Assembly (NCBI GenBank): GCA_004144185.1
Contig: SEFP01000001.1
Coordinates: forward strand, 992,001 to 1,056,000
Length of the DNA: 64,000 nt
Direction: 5' to 3'
Source: Sphingobacteriales bacterium
GTDB lineage: Bacteria; Bacteroidota; Bacteroidia; Chitinophagales; Chitinophagaceae
Shown in pieces: positions 1-8,159 of the stretch. A program made the position numbers and the translations under genes. Under the pieces are notes generated by a model that was not told where the DNA came from, ran no database searches, and saw only the letters and a list, made by a program, of their open reading frames with translations. How positions within the stretch are numbered: the first letter of the stretch is position 1; every line of letters starts with the position of its first letter.

Positions 1-495
1 GTGGGCCAGCGACAAAATCTGGAGCGAGGTCAGGCTACCAATAGCAGCGGGCAGGGCCGAAAGCTGGTTCCAGTCCAGATCCAGCACTTCCAGGGTATGC
101 AGGTTGCCGATGTTGGGGTGCAGATCCACGAGCTCGTTTTGGTCGGCCTGTAAAAACCGGAGCGCCGTCAGTCGCCCGATGGTTTCCGGAAACCGGCGCA
201 ACTGGTTTTCGGTTAGCGTCAGGTGGTTCAGTCGCTTCAGCGTTCCGATTTCGTTGGGCAGATAGGTAAAGGCGTTGCTTTTCAGGTCCAGCATTTCCAG
301 CCGGGTCAGCTCCCGGATGCGGGTACTCAACACCTCTTTTTTACGCACCCGGTACGAAAAATCCTTCACACAGTCTTTCTGTGTCAATGCCTCGGCCAGG
401 TTGTAATAGGTTTTCCGGACCGGGCAGTCTACCTGACCCAAAAGGCAATTGCCTTTCAGAAGAAAGGCAATTGCAAACAGATATTTCAGCGACAT
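1..495 (-). CDS. Leucine-rich-repeat protein, C-terminal end missing (window edge)
   Basis: An open frame of 165 codons runs off the left edge. It begins with a hydrophobic, signal-peptide-like stretch (residues 1-21, ending in LLGQ). From about residue 65 it has leucine-rich repeats of roughly 23 residues with the pattern LxxLxxLxLxxNxLxxLPxxIG (for instance LEMLDLKSN, LNHLTLTENQL, LEVLDLDWNQL). This is the bacterial/plant-type LRR, a protein-binding scaffold. The ATG lies 9 nt after the stop of the secreted PhoX-like gene on the same strand, so the two are probably co-transcribed. The function and the missing C-terminus cannot be judged from here. Confidence 0.85.
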   Translation of the reverse strand, partial: MSLKYLFAIAFLLKGNCLLGQVDCPVRKTYYNLAEALTQKDCVKDFSYRVRKKEVLSTRIRELTRLEMLDLKSNAFTYLPNEIGTLKRLNHLTLTENQLRRFPETIGRLTALRFLQADQNELVDLHPNIGNLHTLEVLDLDWNQLSALPAAIGSLTSLQILSLAH

Positions 496-504
496 GAACT
501 CCTC

Positions 505-2697
505 TTACTTCTTGATGATTTTGGCTCCATGCTGTCGACCGTTTACCGTAACGATCGCGTTGTAAATGCCTTCCGGAAGGTTGGCCATATCGACGGTCAG
601 GATGTTGGTTCCCATGCTCATCGACTTGCTCAGCACCCGGACCATACTGCCTTTCAGATCGTAGACATGAACGAATACCGGCGCGCTCCGGTCCAGATCC
701 AGCTGAATGTTCAGCAAACCGGTCGTTGGGTTCGGATACACGTCCAGATTGGAAACCTGTGTAGGCACCTGAGCGACCGCGGTCGGCGTTTGCGAACGAA
801 TGGCAGCCGGGCCCATCATTTCCTTCCGGGCAATCACGATGCAGCTTTCCTTGTTGAACTTCACCTGCGCACCGGACGCATCGGTCTGAACGGTCGTATT
901 GGTGGAACTCGGGTGCTGCATGGAGATAAACATGAAGCGGTTGTCCGGAGAAAAGGTCATGCCTGTAGGCTCGCAACCAGCCGGAGTCACCATAAACAGT
1001 TTTACCGCGGGGTTGGTCTGGGTGTGGCAGGGCGGAACCATGTACACGTGGTTGCGGCCGCCATCCTGAATCACATACAGGTTGCCTTCGTTGTCGAAGC
1101 AGAGGTTGTCGACCCCGTCGCGCCATTGTTCCGGAACGAGTCCGTTCTGCGTTTGGATGTTATACACCTGCGCCGTATTGCCGACAAACACTTCAAAATC
1201 GGACACGCCTACCGTCGTGCCATGATCTTCAAAGCGGTAGACACGGCTGCTGGTCTTGGAGGTAAAGTAGATCTTGCCGTCGTGCGGACCGATCTCGACA
1301 TCTTCGACGTTGAAAAAGTTGGTAGCGCCTACCGAAGCGGCGTACGCCTTGGTGTTGTTGCAATCAGCCGGGGTATTGTTCGGAATGCCGATCCATTTTC
1401 CGGAGGTTACGCTGTCGAGCGCGCCGTCCAGCTTCAGTACGTACAGGTTGCCGTCACTCAGATCCTGCGGGTTGTCGGCGACGAATTTGAAGATAAAGCC
1501 TGGGTTTTCGTCATTGCCGTAATACGCGGTGCGCATATCACTGTCGACGCAAATATTTTCGTGCGACATCCGGCCCATCTTCCACAGTTTCTGCTGTGTG
1601 CCGTTGTAGGATTTGACCGAAGCGGTTGCCGGGTCGATTTCTACGTGCCAGCCAATGTCCTGGTACCCATCGCTGTTGGCATCCGCCGTCGGCAGAATTT
1701 CTTCCGAGGTAATGGTGGTGCCCCAAGGGGTAATGCCGCCCGAGCAGTTGCGACCGGTGCCCTGTACCGGACCGAAATCAACGGGTACATTCTTCGTCAG
1801 GTTCCAGGCATGGGTGGCGGTGTCAAAATGCACCGACAACACGGACACACCGGCCGCCGGGAAGCTGCCCAATTCGTGGTTAAGGGAAATATAGCCGCTG
1901 TCGCTGCGACCGCCGATGCCGGTATAGCCGGTAAAGTCAAACAAGCCTTTGGTTACGCCATTGGCCGCGTTGGTATAGGCATCGCCTTCCTGCACCAGCA
2001 TCTGGAAGGTGTGGGTCGACGGAATGCGGAGGCTGTCGGGCTGGGCACTGGGCAGTACGGATACAAACCGGGAAATATGCAGGCTGTCCAGGGTACCGTC
2101 GCAGGCCACCGGAGCAAGCAACGTTTTGTACGCCAGTTCCAGATCAAAGCTGAGATCGGAGCTGTTGGCGCGGTCCTGATGCACCTCTACCGCAATGGTG
2201 TTCACGCCAAGCTGGAGCGCAGAACTGCTGAGTATGGATTCAAAGAACGTGCTTTCGTCGGTTCCGGCAACGGATACGCTGGCATAGGTGCTGTACAGTG
2301 GGGTTCCGGAAGGCATGTTCACCCGGTAGGCTTCGGTACCATTGATGTAAACCACAGCACCGTCATCGCGCTTCAGGCGCAGCAGGATTTGCTGGTTGGC
2401 GGTCGGCAATGCCGTCAGGGTAAAACTGGTCCGGAAGTACGTGGTCGGGTAGCGGTTGGTGGCCGAAGGACCAAAACCAACTACCGTGATTTCATCGCCG
2501 TCGCCATAGCCCAGTTCAGCCGCGCCGGATGCCCAGGAGGTATCTACAAATGAACTTGCCTGCCAGGTCGTGCCCTGGTTGCTGCCGTTGTCCAGGTATT
2601 TCCAGGTGCTGTTGCGCGGAAAGACCACGCTGGTTTGCGCCTGCGCTGCTGCCAGACTGCCTGCTGCAAAAAGGGTAAAAAGTAGTTTTCTAAACAT
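505..2697 (-). CDS. Secreted PhoX-like (DUF839-type) protein with a type IX secretion sorting domain
   Basis: 730 residues. A signal peptide (about 1-20, ending AAAQAQ) is followed by a beta-rich domain of about 170 residues that looks like a carbohydrate-binding sandwich (FRTSFTL, LRLKRDDGAVVYING). Next comes a long beta-propeller-like region resembling the alkaline phosphatase PhoX/DUF839 family (ISLNHE near residue 270, GRMSHEN, VEDVEIGPHDGKIYFTSK, DNLCFDNEGNLYV, EPTGMTFSPDNRFMF). The last 80 residues form a typical Por/T9SS sorting domain (YPNPTTGLLNIQL ... LPEGIYNAIV). It is probably exported to the cell surface or medium. Phosphatase activity is an inference from weak family resemblance. 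The LRR gene follows after 9 nt. Confidence 0.8.
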   Translation of the reverse strand: MFRKLLFTLFAAGSLAAAQAQTSVVFPRNSTWKYLDNGSNQGTTWQASSFVDTSWASGAAELGYGDGDEITVVGFGPSATNRYPTTYFRTSFTLTALPTANQQILLRLKRDDGAVVYINGTEAYRVNMPSGTPLYSTYASVSVAGTDESTFFESILSSSALQLGVNTIAVEVHQDRANSSDLSFDLELAYKTLLAPVACDGTLDSLHISRFVSVLPSAQPDSLRIPSTHTFQMLVQEGDAYTNAANGVTKGLFDFTGYTGIGGRSDSGYISLNHELGSFPAAGVSVLSVHFDTATHAWNLTKNVPVDFGPVQGTGRNCSGGITPWGTTITSEEILPTADANSDGYQDIGWHVEIDPATASVKSYNGTQQKLWKMGRMSHENICVDSDMRTAYYGNDENPGFIFKFVADNPQDLSDGNLYVLKLDGALDSVTSGKWIGIPNNTPADCNNTKAYAASVGATNFFNVEDVEIGPHDGKIYFTSKTSSRVYRFEDHGTTVGVSDFEVFVGNTAQVYNIQTQNGLVPEQWRDGVDNLCFDNEGNLYVIQDGGRNHVYMVPPCHTQTNPAVKLFMVTPAGCEPTGMTFSPDNRFMFISMQHPSSTNTTVQTDASGAQVKFNKESCIVIARKEMMGPAAIRSQTPTAVAQVPTQVSNLDVYPNPTTGLLNIQLDLDRSAPVFVHVYDLKGSMVRVLSKSMSMGTNILTVDMANLPEGIYNAIVTVNGRQHGAKIIKK

Positions 2698-2870
2698 CGT
2701 TGTTGGGGTTACTGATAGAGCTGCAAAAGTGCTTGAAGCATATTACCTCAGGAACGCCTTACCGTTACGCCCTCGTAACCTCTGTGTTACGCCCGGATGA
2801 ATAAGCACTTTTGATTCAGCGTGTTATGAGGCTACGATCGGTTTCCGTTTTAGCCATTCGGAACCCCGGT

Positions 2871-2878
2871 TATCTTTG
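2871..2878 (+). promoter_or_regulatory. Bacteroidota -7 promoter element (TATCTTTG)
   Basis: TATCTTTG matches the TAnnTTTG -7 consensus and lies 21 nt upstream of the ATG at 2900, in the divergent gap between the PhoX-like gene and the membrane protein-sulP pair. A TTG codon inside this element could extend the downstream frame upstream, but it would lie within the promoter and is unlikely to be the start. Confidence 0.6.
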
Positions 2879-2899
2879 AACGCTATCCTTTTATCTCGT

Positions 2900-3445
2900 A
2901 TGTCTGACCGTAACCGGCTTTACACTATACTTTTTTTCGTAACGGTGTTGATTCTGGGCACCTATTTAATTGTAGAGTTGTTTCAGATGCCTGAACTGAT
3001 CTGGCTCGGCTTGGCAGCCAACGGGATCTACCTGGTGTGGTTTTTCATTCTCTGGCGACAGTCCCGGTTCCGGAAAAGTCCCTACAAAGCCGGCTGGTAT
3101 CTTGGTATTTCGGCCTTACTGGTCGGAACCCTAAGCCGGATTCAGCACTGGTCGTTTGCAAGCATCTGGCTCACCACCGGTTGTTTGCTTCTCCTGGGGT
3201 CCTATGTGCTCTGGTATCTGCGAAATCCGGTTAAAACCACCTTTGATCACCTGAAGATGATCTGGCTGGGTAGTTTTCTTCTGGCCAAATGGGCCCTTTG
3301 GTATCGCTTCTTTCCGGAATCGTATCTGCTGCTGCTGTACGGCAATCTGCTGTTTATGCTGGTGCTGTTCTACTTCATCCGGCAGCAACGCGCGCATGCA
3401 GCCGATCTCAATGCTCAACAAAACACCGCTCCGCACCTTTCATGA
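2900..3445 (+). CDS. Small polytopic membrane protein of unknown function
   Basis: 181 residues from the ATG at 2900, chosen because in-frame upstream codons overlap the promoter element. It is very hydrophobic with about five or six predicted membrane segments (near residues 8-28, 33-50, 65-82, 88-108, 120-135, 142-162) and a short polar, Gln/Ala-rich C-terminal tail. I recognise no family. Its stop overlaps the ATG of the SulP transporter (ATGA), so the two are translationally coupled and may work together in anion transport or membrane homeostasis; that link is inference from gene order only. Confidence 0.75.
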   Translation: MSDRNRLYTILFFVTVLILGTYLIVELFQMPELIWLGLAANGIYLVWFFILWRQSRFRKSPYKAGWYLGISALLVGTLSRIQHWSFASIWLTTGCLLLLGSYVLWYLRNPVKTTFDHLKMIWLGSFLLAKWALWYRFFPESYLLLLYGNLLFMLVLFYFIRQQRAHAADLNAQQNTAPHLS

Positions 3446-4977
3446 CCCGGTTGTTTGATTTTCGTCAGCCGATCCGGTACAAAACCGAGATTCTGGCCGG
3501 CCTGACTGTAGCGATGACCATGATTCCGGAATCGCTGTCGTTTGCGATCCTGGCTGGGTTCCCGCCGCTCACCGGGTTGTACGCGGCATTTATCATGGGA
3601 CTGGTCACGGCCATCTTTGGCGGGCGGCCCGGCATGGTATCGGGTGGGGCCGGCGCTACGGCGATTGTCCTGATTGCCCTGATGCAGTCGCACGGCTTGC
3701 AGTATGTATTTGCCGCCGTAGCGCTGTCCGGACTTTTTCAACTGCTGATCGGCGCGTTCCGGTGGGGAAAGTTTGTGCGACTGGTGCCGCAGCCGGTGAT
3801 GTATGGATTTGTCAACGGGCTCGCCTTCATCATCTTCACCTCACAGCTCAGCCAGTTCAAAACGCTGGTCAACGGTCAGTCGGTCTGGCTCAGCGGTTCG
3901 CCGCTGTATACGATGCTGGGACTGGTGGCCTTGACCATCGGCGTGGTGTTTCTGTTTCCCAAGCTGACCAAGGCGGTTCCGGCATCGCTGGCCGCTATTG
4001 TGGTGGTCTTCGCAGTCGTCTGGTTCGGCAATATCGAAACCAAAACCGTCGGCGACATCGCAGCCATCAGCGGCAGCCTGCCCAACTTCCACCTTCCGGA
4101 AGTGCCGTTCACGTTCTCTACCCTGCAAATCATCTTTCCGTATGCGCTGATTATGGCCGGTGTAGGCACCATCGAATCGCTGCTGACGCTGAATGTAGCC
4201 GATGAAATCACCGGTACCCGCGGCAATGGCAACCGTGAATGCCTGGCCCAGGGCAGCGCTAATATCCTCAATGGCGTCTTCGGCGGCATGGGCGGCTGTG
4301 CCATGATTGCACAAACGTTCGTCAATCTCTCGGCCGGCTCCCGCGCCCGTCTTTCCGGAATCATCGGTGCGCTGACCATTCTGCTGATTGTGCTGGTAGG
4401 TGCGCCGGTGATCGAACAACTGCCGATGGCTGCGCTGGTCGGGGTGATGATGATGGTGGCGATGGGTACGTTTGAGTGGATTTCGCTGCGCATCATCAAC
4501 AAAATGCCGAAATCCGATATCCTGACCGGGATGCTGGTAGCCGGGATTACCGTCTGGCTGCACAATCTGGCGTTGGCCGTCCTGCTGGGCGTGGTGGTTG
4601 CCGCACTGGTGTTTGCCTGGGAAAGCGCTAAGCGCATCCGTGCCCGCAAATACACCGACGAAGCCGGGATCAAGCACTATGAGCTCTACGGACCGCTGTT
4701 TTTTGGCTCTGTCATGGCGTTCGGTGAAAAGTTCGATGTAGCGGGCGATCCCGCTGAAGTGGTGGTTGATTTCAAAGAAAGCCGAATTGCCGATATGAGC
4801 GGAATTGATGCCGTAAACCGGATCAGCGAACGCTACCGGCAGGCTGGTAAACACCTGCGCCTGCGGCACCTGAGTCCCGACTGCCGCCAGTTGCTGCACA
4901 ACGCCGCCGGGATCATTGAGGTCGATATTATCGAAGATCCGGAATACCATGTAGCCATAGAGGCCGGTGTCCGTTAG
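3442..4977 (+). CDS. SulP-family inorganic anion transporter with STAS domain
   Basis: 511 residues from the ATG that overlaps the previous stop. The N-terminal membrane domain carries SulP hallmarks: MTMIPESLSFAILAG, TGLYAAFIMGL, GGRPGMVSGGAGAT and a central NRECLAQGSANI segment followed by GGMGGCAMIAQT. About ten to twelve membrane spans precede a short C-terminal STAS domain (about 415-500; VVDFKESRIADMSGIDAV). SulP proteins move sulfate, bicarbonate or other anions, often with H+ or Na+. The substrate cannot be deduced; the short length is typical of bacterial members. It forms a two-gene operon with the upstream membrane protein. Confidence 0.9.
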   Translation: MTRLFDFRQPIRYKTEILAGLTVAMTMIPESLSFAILAGFPPLTGLYAAFIMGLVTAIFGGRPGMVSGGAGATAIVLIALMQSHGLQYVFAAVALSGLFQLLIGAFRWGKFVRLVPQPVMYGFVNGLAFIIFTSQLSQFKTLVNGQSVWLSGSPLYTMLGLVALTIGVVFLFPKLTKAVPASLAAIVVVFAVVWFGNIETKTVGDIAAISGSLPNFHLPEVPFTFSTLQIIFPYALIMAGVGTIESLLTLNVADEITGTRGNGNRECLAQGSANILNGVFGGMGGCAMIAQTFVNLSAGSRARLSGIIGALTILLIVLVGAPVIEQLPMAALVGVMMMVAMGTFEWISLRIINKMPKSDILTGMLVAGITVWLHNLALAVLLGVVVAALVFAWESAKRIRARKYTDEAGIKHYELYGPLFFGSVMAFGEKFDVAGDPAEVVVDFKESRIADMSGIDAVNRISERYRQAGKHLRLRHLSPDCRQLLHNAAGIIEVDIIEDPEYHVAIEAGVR

Positions 4978-5131
4978 GAAGGGCTTGTAAACAGCAGCCG
5001 TGTAGACCTGCTCAAAACACGTTACAGCTGACGACCCGCAGGAGTGCCGGTGGCGTGTGTGACCCACTCCGGGCACGTATCCATATAAAACGAATGCTCC
5101 GTAGCTGCAAATGCAGCCTTCGCCGAGTAAA

Positions 5132-5194
5132 ACAGACGCTTCGCTAACCAAGACAGATGCTTCGCTAACCAAGACAGATGCTCCGCTAACCAAA
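5132..5194 (+). repeat. Three 21-bp tandem repeats in a 370-bp intergenic region
   Basis: The gap 4978-5347 holds three nearly identical 21-bp units (5132-5152, 5153-5173, 5174-5194; core ACAGATGCTTCGCTAACCAA) and a decayed fourth copy to about 5215. The period is a multiple of three, so the region is open in several frames, and a 72-codon frame (5111-5329) would encode a KTDASLT repeat. I see no start signal or promoter for it and regard the repeat as non-coding. The remainder of the gap holds only the promoter of the next gene at its right end. Confidence 0.8.
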
Positions 5195-5320
5195 ACTAGC
5201 GCTCAGTTAAGTAGCCCTAATCATATGTTCGGCTTCCGGAGGCTAGGATCGGGCAGCGAAGAGCGTCGCATCCGGATCAGGAGGTGTGAGAGCGTTATGT
5301 TCCGGCGCAGATCGTTCAAC

Positions 5321-5328
5321 TATCTTTG
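5321..5328 (+). promoter_or_regulatory. Bacteroidota -7 promoter element (TATCTTTG)
   Basis: TATCTTTG lies 19 nt before the ATG at 5348 and fits the TAnnTTTG consensus. It is the only good promoter match in the 370-bp gap ahead of the M2 peptidase gene. Confidence 0.6.
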
Positions 5329-5347
5329 AGATGCTTCCTTTACAATC

Positions 5348-7201
5348 ATGATGACTTCCTTCTTTACACGTCGGGCCATTCGCCGGACGCTTCTGTTGGT
5401 TCCCGTTGCGTTAGCAGCCACGTTTGAACCGGCAGCGGCCCAGAAAAAAGCGGTTTCCGGAACCAACGCGCAGCAGGACGCCCACGCCTTTCTCGACCGC
5501 TATACCCGCGAGTATGTGCGGCTGTATACACAATCGTCGGAGGCGCAGTGGAGCGCCCAGACTGTTATTAAAGAAGGGGATACCACAGTGGCCCACGCCG
5601 CGCAGGTGGCGGATGAAGCGATAGCCGCCTTTACCGGCAGTAGCGAAAACATTACGACGGCCCGCCGCTACATGGCCAAGCCCAAAACGCTGACACCGAT
5701 TCAGCGCAAGCAGTTTGAACTCATCCTGTACGCTGCGGCCAACAATCCGCAGACCATTGCGCCGTTGGTCAAAAAGCATATTGCAGCCGAAATCCAGCAA
5801 ACGCAGGATTTGTATGGCTACCAGTTTATGCTAAACGGGCAGAAAACTGCTCCCAATGAGCTGGACGATTTGCTCCGGACCGAAACCGATCCGGCCAAAC
5901 GGCTTCAGGTCTGGGAAGCCACCAAGGCCATTGGCCCGACGCTGAAACCGGGGTTGCTGCGGCTGCGCGAGATGCGCAACGAAACCGTGGGGGCGCTCGG
6001 CTACCCGGATTATTTTACCTATCAGGTCAGCGATTACGGGTTGAAAACGCCGGAGATGATGAACCTGATGCAGGGGCTGCTGCGCGATCTGTGGCCGCTG
6101 TACCGCGAGTTGCATACCTGGATGCGCTATGAAGCCGCGAAGAAATATGGCGTCCAATCGGTTCCGGAACTGCTGCCTGCCCACTGGCTGCCCAACCGCT
6201 GGGGACAGGACTGGTCGTCGTTTGTGCAGGTATCGGGCATTAACCTGGACTCGGTATTGCATACCAAATCGCCGGAATGGATTGTGCAGAATGCGGAAGG
6301 CCTGTATACCTCCATCGGGTTCCCGAAGCTCCCGGCGTCCTTTTATGCCAAGAGCAGCCTATACCCGTATCCGGCCGACAGTGCGGTGAAGAAAAACACC
6401 CACGCCTCTGCCTGGCATATCGATCTCAACAACGATGTGCGCTCGCTGATGAGCGTAGAACCCAACAGCGAATGGTGGGAAACCACCAACCATGAGCTGG
6501 GCCATATTTACTACTACCTGTCGTACACCAATCCCAACGTGCCGCCGTTGCTCCGGCAGGGCGCCAACCGCGCCTATCACGAAGCCATCGGTACTATGAT
6601 GGGCCTGGCTGCGATGCAGAAACCGTATCTGATCGGGCGCGGGCTGATCCCGGCGAATACCCAGACGGATGAGGTGCAGTTACTGCTTAAGGAAGCGCTG
6701 AACTCGGTCGTGTTTATCTTTTTCTCGGCGGGTACCATGAGTCATTTCGAAAAAGCAATGTATACCGACAAGCTGCCGGCCGATCGCTTCAACAGTGAAT
6801 GGTGGACGCTGGCCCGTAAGTATCAGGGCATTGTGCCGCCGACTCCCCGTGGTGAGCAGTACTGCGATGCGGCTACCAAAACGCATATCAACGATGACCC
6901 GGCGCAGTATTACGATTATGCCCTTTCGTATGCGCTGTTGTACCAGTTGCACAACCACATTGCCAAGACCATTTTGCACCAGGACCCACGGGCGACCAAT
7001 TACTGGGGCAATAAGCAAGTGGGCGATTTCATCAAATCGATTCTGGTCACCGGCGCGGCGAAAGACTGGCGCACCATCCTCAAAGAAACCACCGGTGATA
7101 CCCTGAACGCCAAGGCCATGCTGGAATACTTTTCGCCGCTCACGGCCTGGCTGAAAGCGCAGAACAAAGGCCGCACCTACACCCTTCCGGAAACCCTGTA
7201 A
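5348..7201 (+). CDS. M2-family (ACE-like) zinc metallopeptidase, exported
   Basis: 617 residues with an N-terminal signal peptide (about 1-31, ending AAAQ). The zinc site is HELGH at residues 382-386, with the third ligand Glu412 in RAYHEAIG, exactly the arrangement of peptidyl-dipeptidase A (angiotensin-converting-enzyme family M2); RQGANRAYHEAIG matches the ACE pattern REGANxxFHEAIG, with two extra residues between the motifs. It should release dipeptides from peptide C-termini in the periplasm. Two ATGs are adjacent (5348 and 5351); I keep the first. A bidirectional terminator separates it from the convergent DUF3276 gene. Confidence 0.92.
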   Translation: MMTSFFTRRAIRRTLLLVPVALAATFEPAAAQKKAVSGTNAQQDAHAFLDRYTREYVRLYTQSSEAQWSAQTVIKEGDTTVAHAAQVADEAIAAFTGSSENITTARRYMAKPKTLTPIQRKQFELILYAAANNPQTIAPLVKKHIAAEIQQTQDLYGYQFMLNGQKTAPNELDDLLRTETDPAKRLQVWEATKAIGPTLKPGLLRLREMRNETVGALGYPDYFTYQVSDYGLKTPEMMNLMQGLLRDLWPLYRELHTWMRYEAAKKYGVQSVPELLPAHWLPNRWGQDWSSFVQVSGINLDSVLHTKSPEWIVQNAEGLYTSIGFPKLPASFYAKSSLYPYPADSAVKKNTHASAWHIDLNNDVRSLMSVEPNSEWWETTNHELGHIYYYLSYTNPNVPPLLRQGANRAYHEAIGTMMGLAAMQKPYLIGRGLIPANTQTDEVQLLLKEALNSVVFIFFSAGTMSHFEKAMYTDKLPADRFNSEWWTLARKYQGIVPPTPRGEQYCDAATKTHINDDPAQYYDYALSYALLYQLHNHIAKTILHQDPRATNYWGNKQVGDFIKSILVTGAAKDWRTILKETTGDTLNAKAMLEYFSPLTAWLKAQNKGRTYTLPETL

Positions 7202-7225
7202 GCCGTTTTGAAGGCGTCTATGCAG

Positions 7226-7308
7226 GCTTTGACAAGCTGAGCTTGTCAAAGCATTACAGCGCCACAGTACATGTGTCACCCTAAGCCTGTCGAAGAACAG
7301 CCTGACAC
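7226..7308. repeat. REP-like extragenic palindromes
   Basis: A perfect inverted repeat with 13-bp arms and a 1-nt centre (7226-7252; arm GCTTTGACAAGCT) sits 24 nt after the M2 peptidase stop. It is followed by a second imperfect hairpin (outer arms GTGTCA 7273-7278 and TGACAC 7303-7308, enclosing CCTGTCGAAG). Sequences of the CTTCGACAAGCTCAGG type are common extragenic palindromes in bacteria, and both hairpins resemble that class. I see no other copy in this window. Confidence 0.6.
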
Positions 7309-7402
7309 GTCGCTTATACAAGTACCACGTCCTACTGAGCAGTCTAAGGCATTTTCCGGACGCAAAGCCGGATTGTTCCGGAACAGGACGCGTCCGGAAA
7401 CC

Positions 7403-7438
7403 AAAAAGAGCACCTTCTTACGAGGGTGCTCTTTTTTT
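7403..7438. terminator. Bidirectional intrinsic terminator
   Basis: The hairpin GAGCACCTTC/GAGGGTGCTC (7408-7431) is flanked by AAAAA on the left and TTTTTTT on the right. It lies between the convergent M2 peptidase gene and the DUF3276 gene and can serve both. Confidence 0.85.
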
Positions 7439-7458
7439 AGTTAATTGACTGGTTGAAC

Positions 7459-8013
7459 TTACGCTTTCCAGCTGTCTACGTCTGCATCGCTGGTGCTATA
7501 CGATGCTTCAGTGCTGTAAGCGGGTTCGGTGCTATAAGAGGTTTCAGTCGCATACGCCACGTCGGCAGTTTCAACGGCTGGCTCAGCAACCAGGCTAGCT
7601 TCCGGAAGCACTTCAGCCGTATGACTTTCATAGCTACCAGTAGCCGAAGCATTGTGGTAATACTCTTCGTCGTTTTCGTGGTTGAAGGCGTCGAAATCAA
7701 AATCGGGCATCAGGTCGGTCTTCACGTAGTTGACCGTTTCCTGCAACGCGTTTACAAACTTGTGAAAATCTTCCTTGTACAGAAACATCTTGTGCCGGTC
7801 GTAGCCGCCGTCTTCAAAGCGTTTTTTGCTTTCAGTGATGGTGATAAAGTAATCATTACCACGGGTGGCGCGCACATCAAAGAAGTAGGTGCGGCGCTTT
7901 CCGGCTTTTACACGCTTGGAATAGATGCTGTCGTTGTTGCGACCGCCTTCACTGTTGGTACGGCCATAGCGATTGTCGGAGTCGCTGTAGTGGTTGTCGT
8001 TATCGTACGCCAC
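7459..8013 (-). CDS. PUR-alpha-like nucleic-acid-binding protein (DUF3276)
   Basis: 184 residues starting at a GTG (8013). After a polar Asn/Asp-rich N-terminus, residues about 30-105 match the DUF3276/PUR domain found throughout Bacteroidota: IYSKRVKAGKRRTYFFDVRATRGNDYFITITESKKR ... KMFLYKEDFHKFVNAL. The PUR fold binds single-stranded nucleic acid. The last 70 residues are acidic with repeated Tyr-Ser-Thr-Glu units and look disordered. A TAATTTTG promoter element (minus strand, 8061-8054) predicts a leader of about 35 nt. Its role in the cell is not established here. Confidence 0.85.
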   Translation of the reverse strand: MAYDNDNHYSDSDNRYGRTNSEGGRNNDSIYSKRVKAGKRRTYFFDVRATRGNDYFITITESKKRFEDGGYDRHKMFLYKEDFHKFVNALQETVNYVKTDLMPDFDFDAFNHENDEEYYHNASATGSYESHTAEVLPEASLVAEPAVETADVAYATETSYSTEPAYSTEASYSTSDADVDSWKA

Positions 8014-8159
8014 GGGTTCGGATGTTGAGAAAGAAAGAAAAAGAGTTCGGAGGCAAAATTAATCTCGCCTTACAGCTTTCCAAATGAAATGTGTTATGAA
8101 ATCGTACTTTTTTGAGTCATAGGCAGCCGTTTGGAAGACCTAAAGTGTTGGTATTCGGC

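Noticed and set aside
223-2553. A 776-codon open frame on the plus strand opposite the PhoX-like gene
   Set aside because: It is a GC-driven antisense frame: no signal peptide or domain, His/Arg-rich low-complexity composition. The minus-strand frame has a signal peptide, a PhoX-like core and a T9SS domain.
5132-5215. Possible CRISPR array
   Set aside because: The units are directly adjacent with no unique spacers and there are no cas genes; this is a simple tandem repeat.
5111-5329. A 72-codon frame with KTDASLT repeats
   Set aside because: It arises from the 21-bp tandem repeat being a multiple of three; no promoter or start context, and it overlaps the promoter of the M2 peptidase gene.
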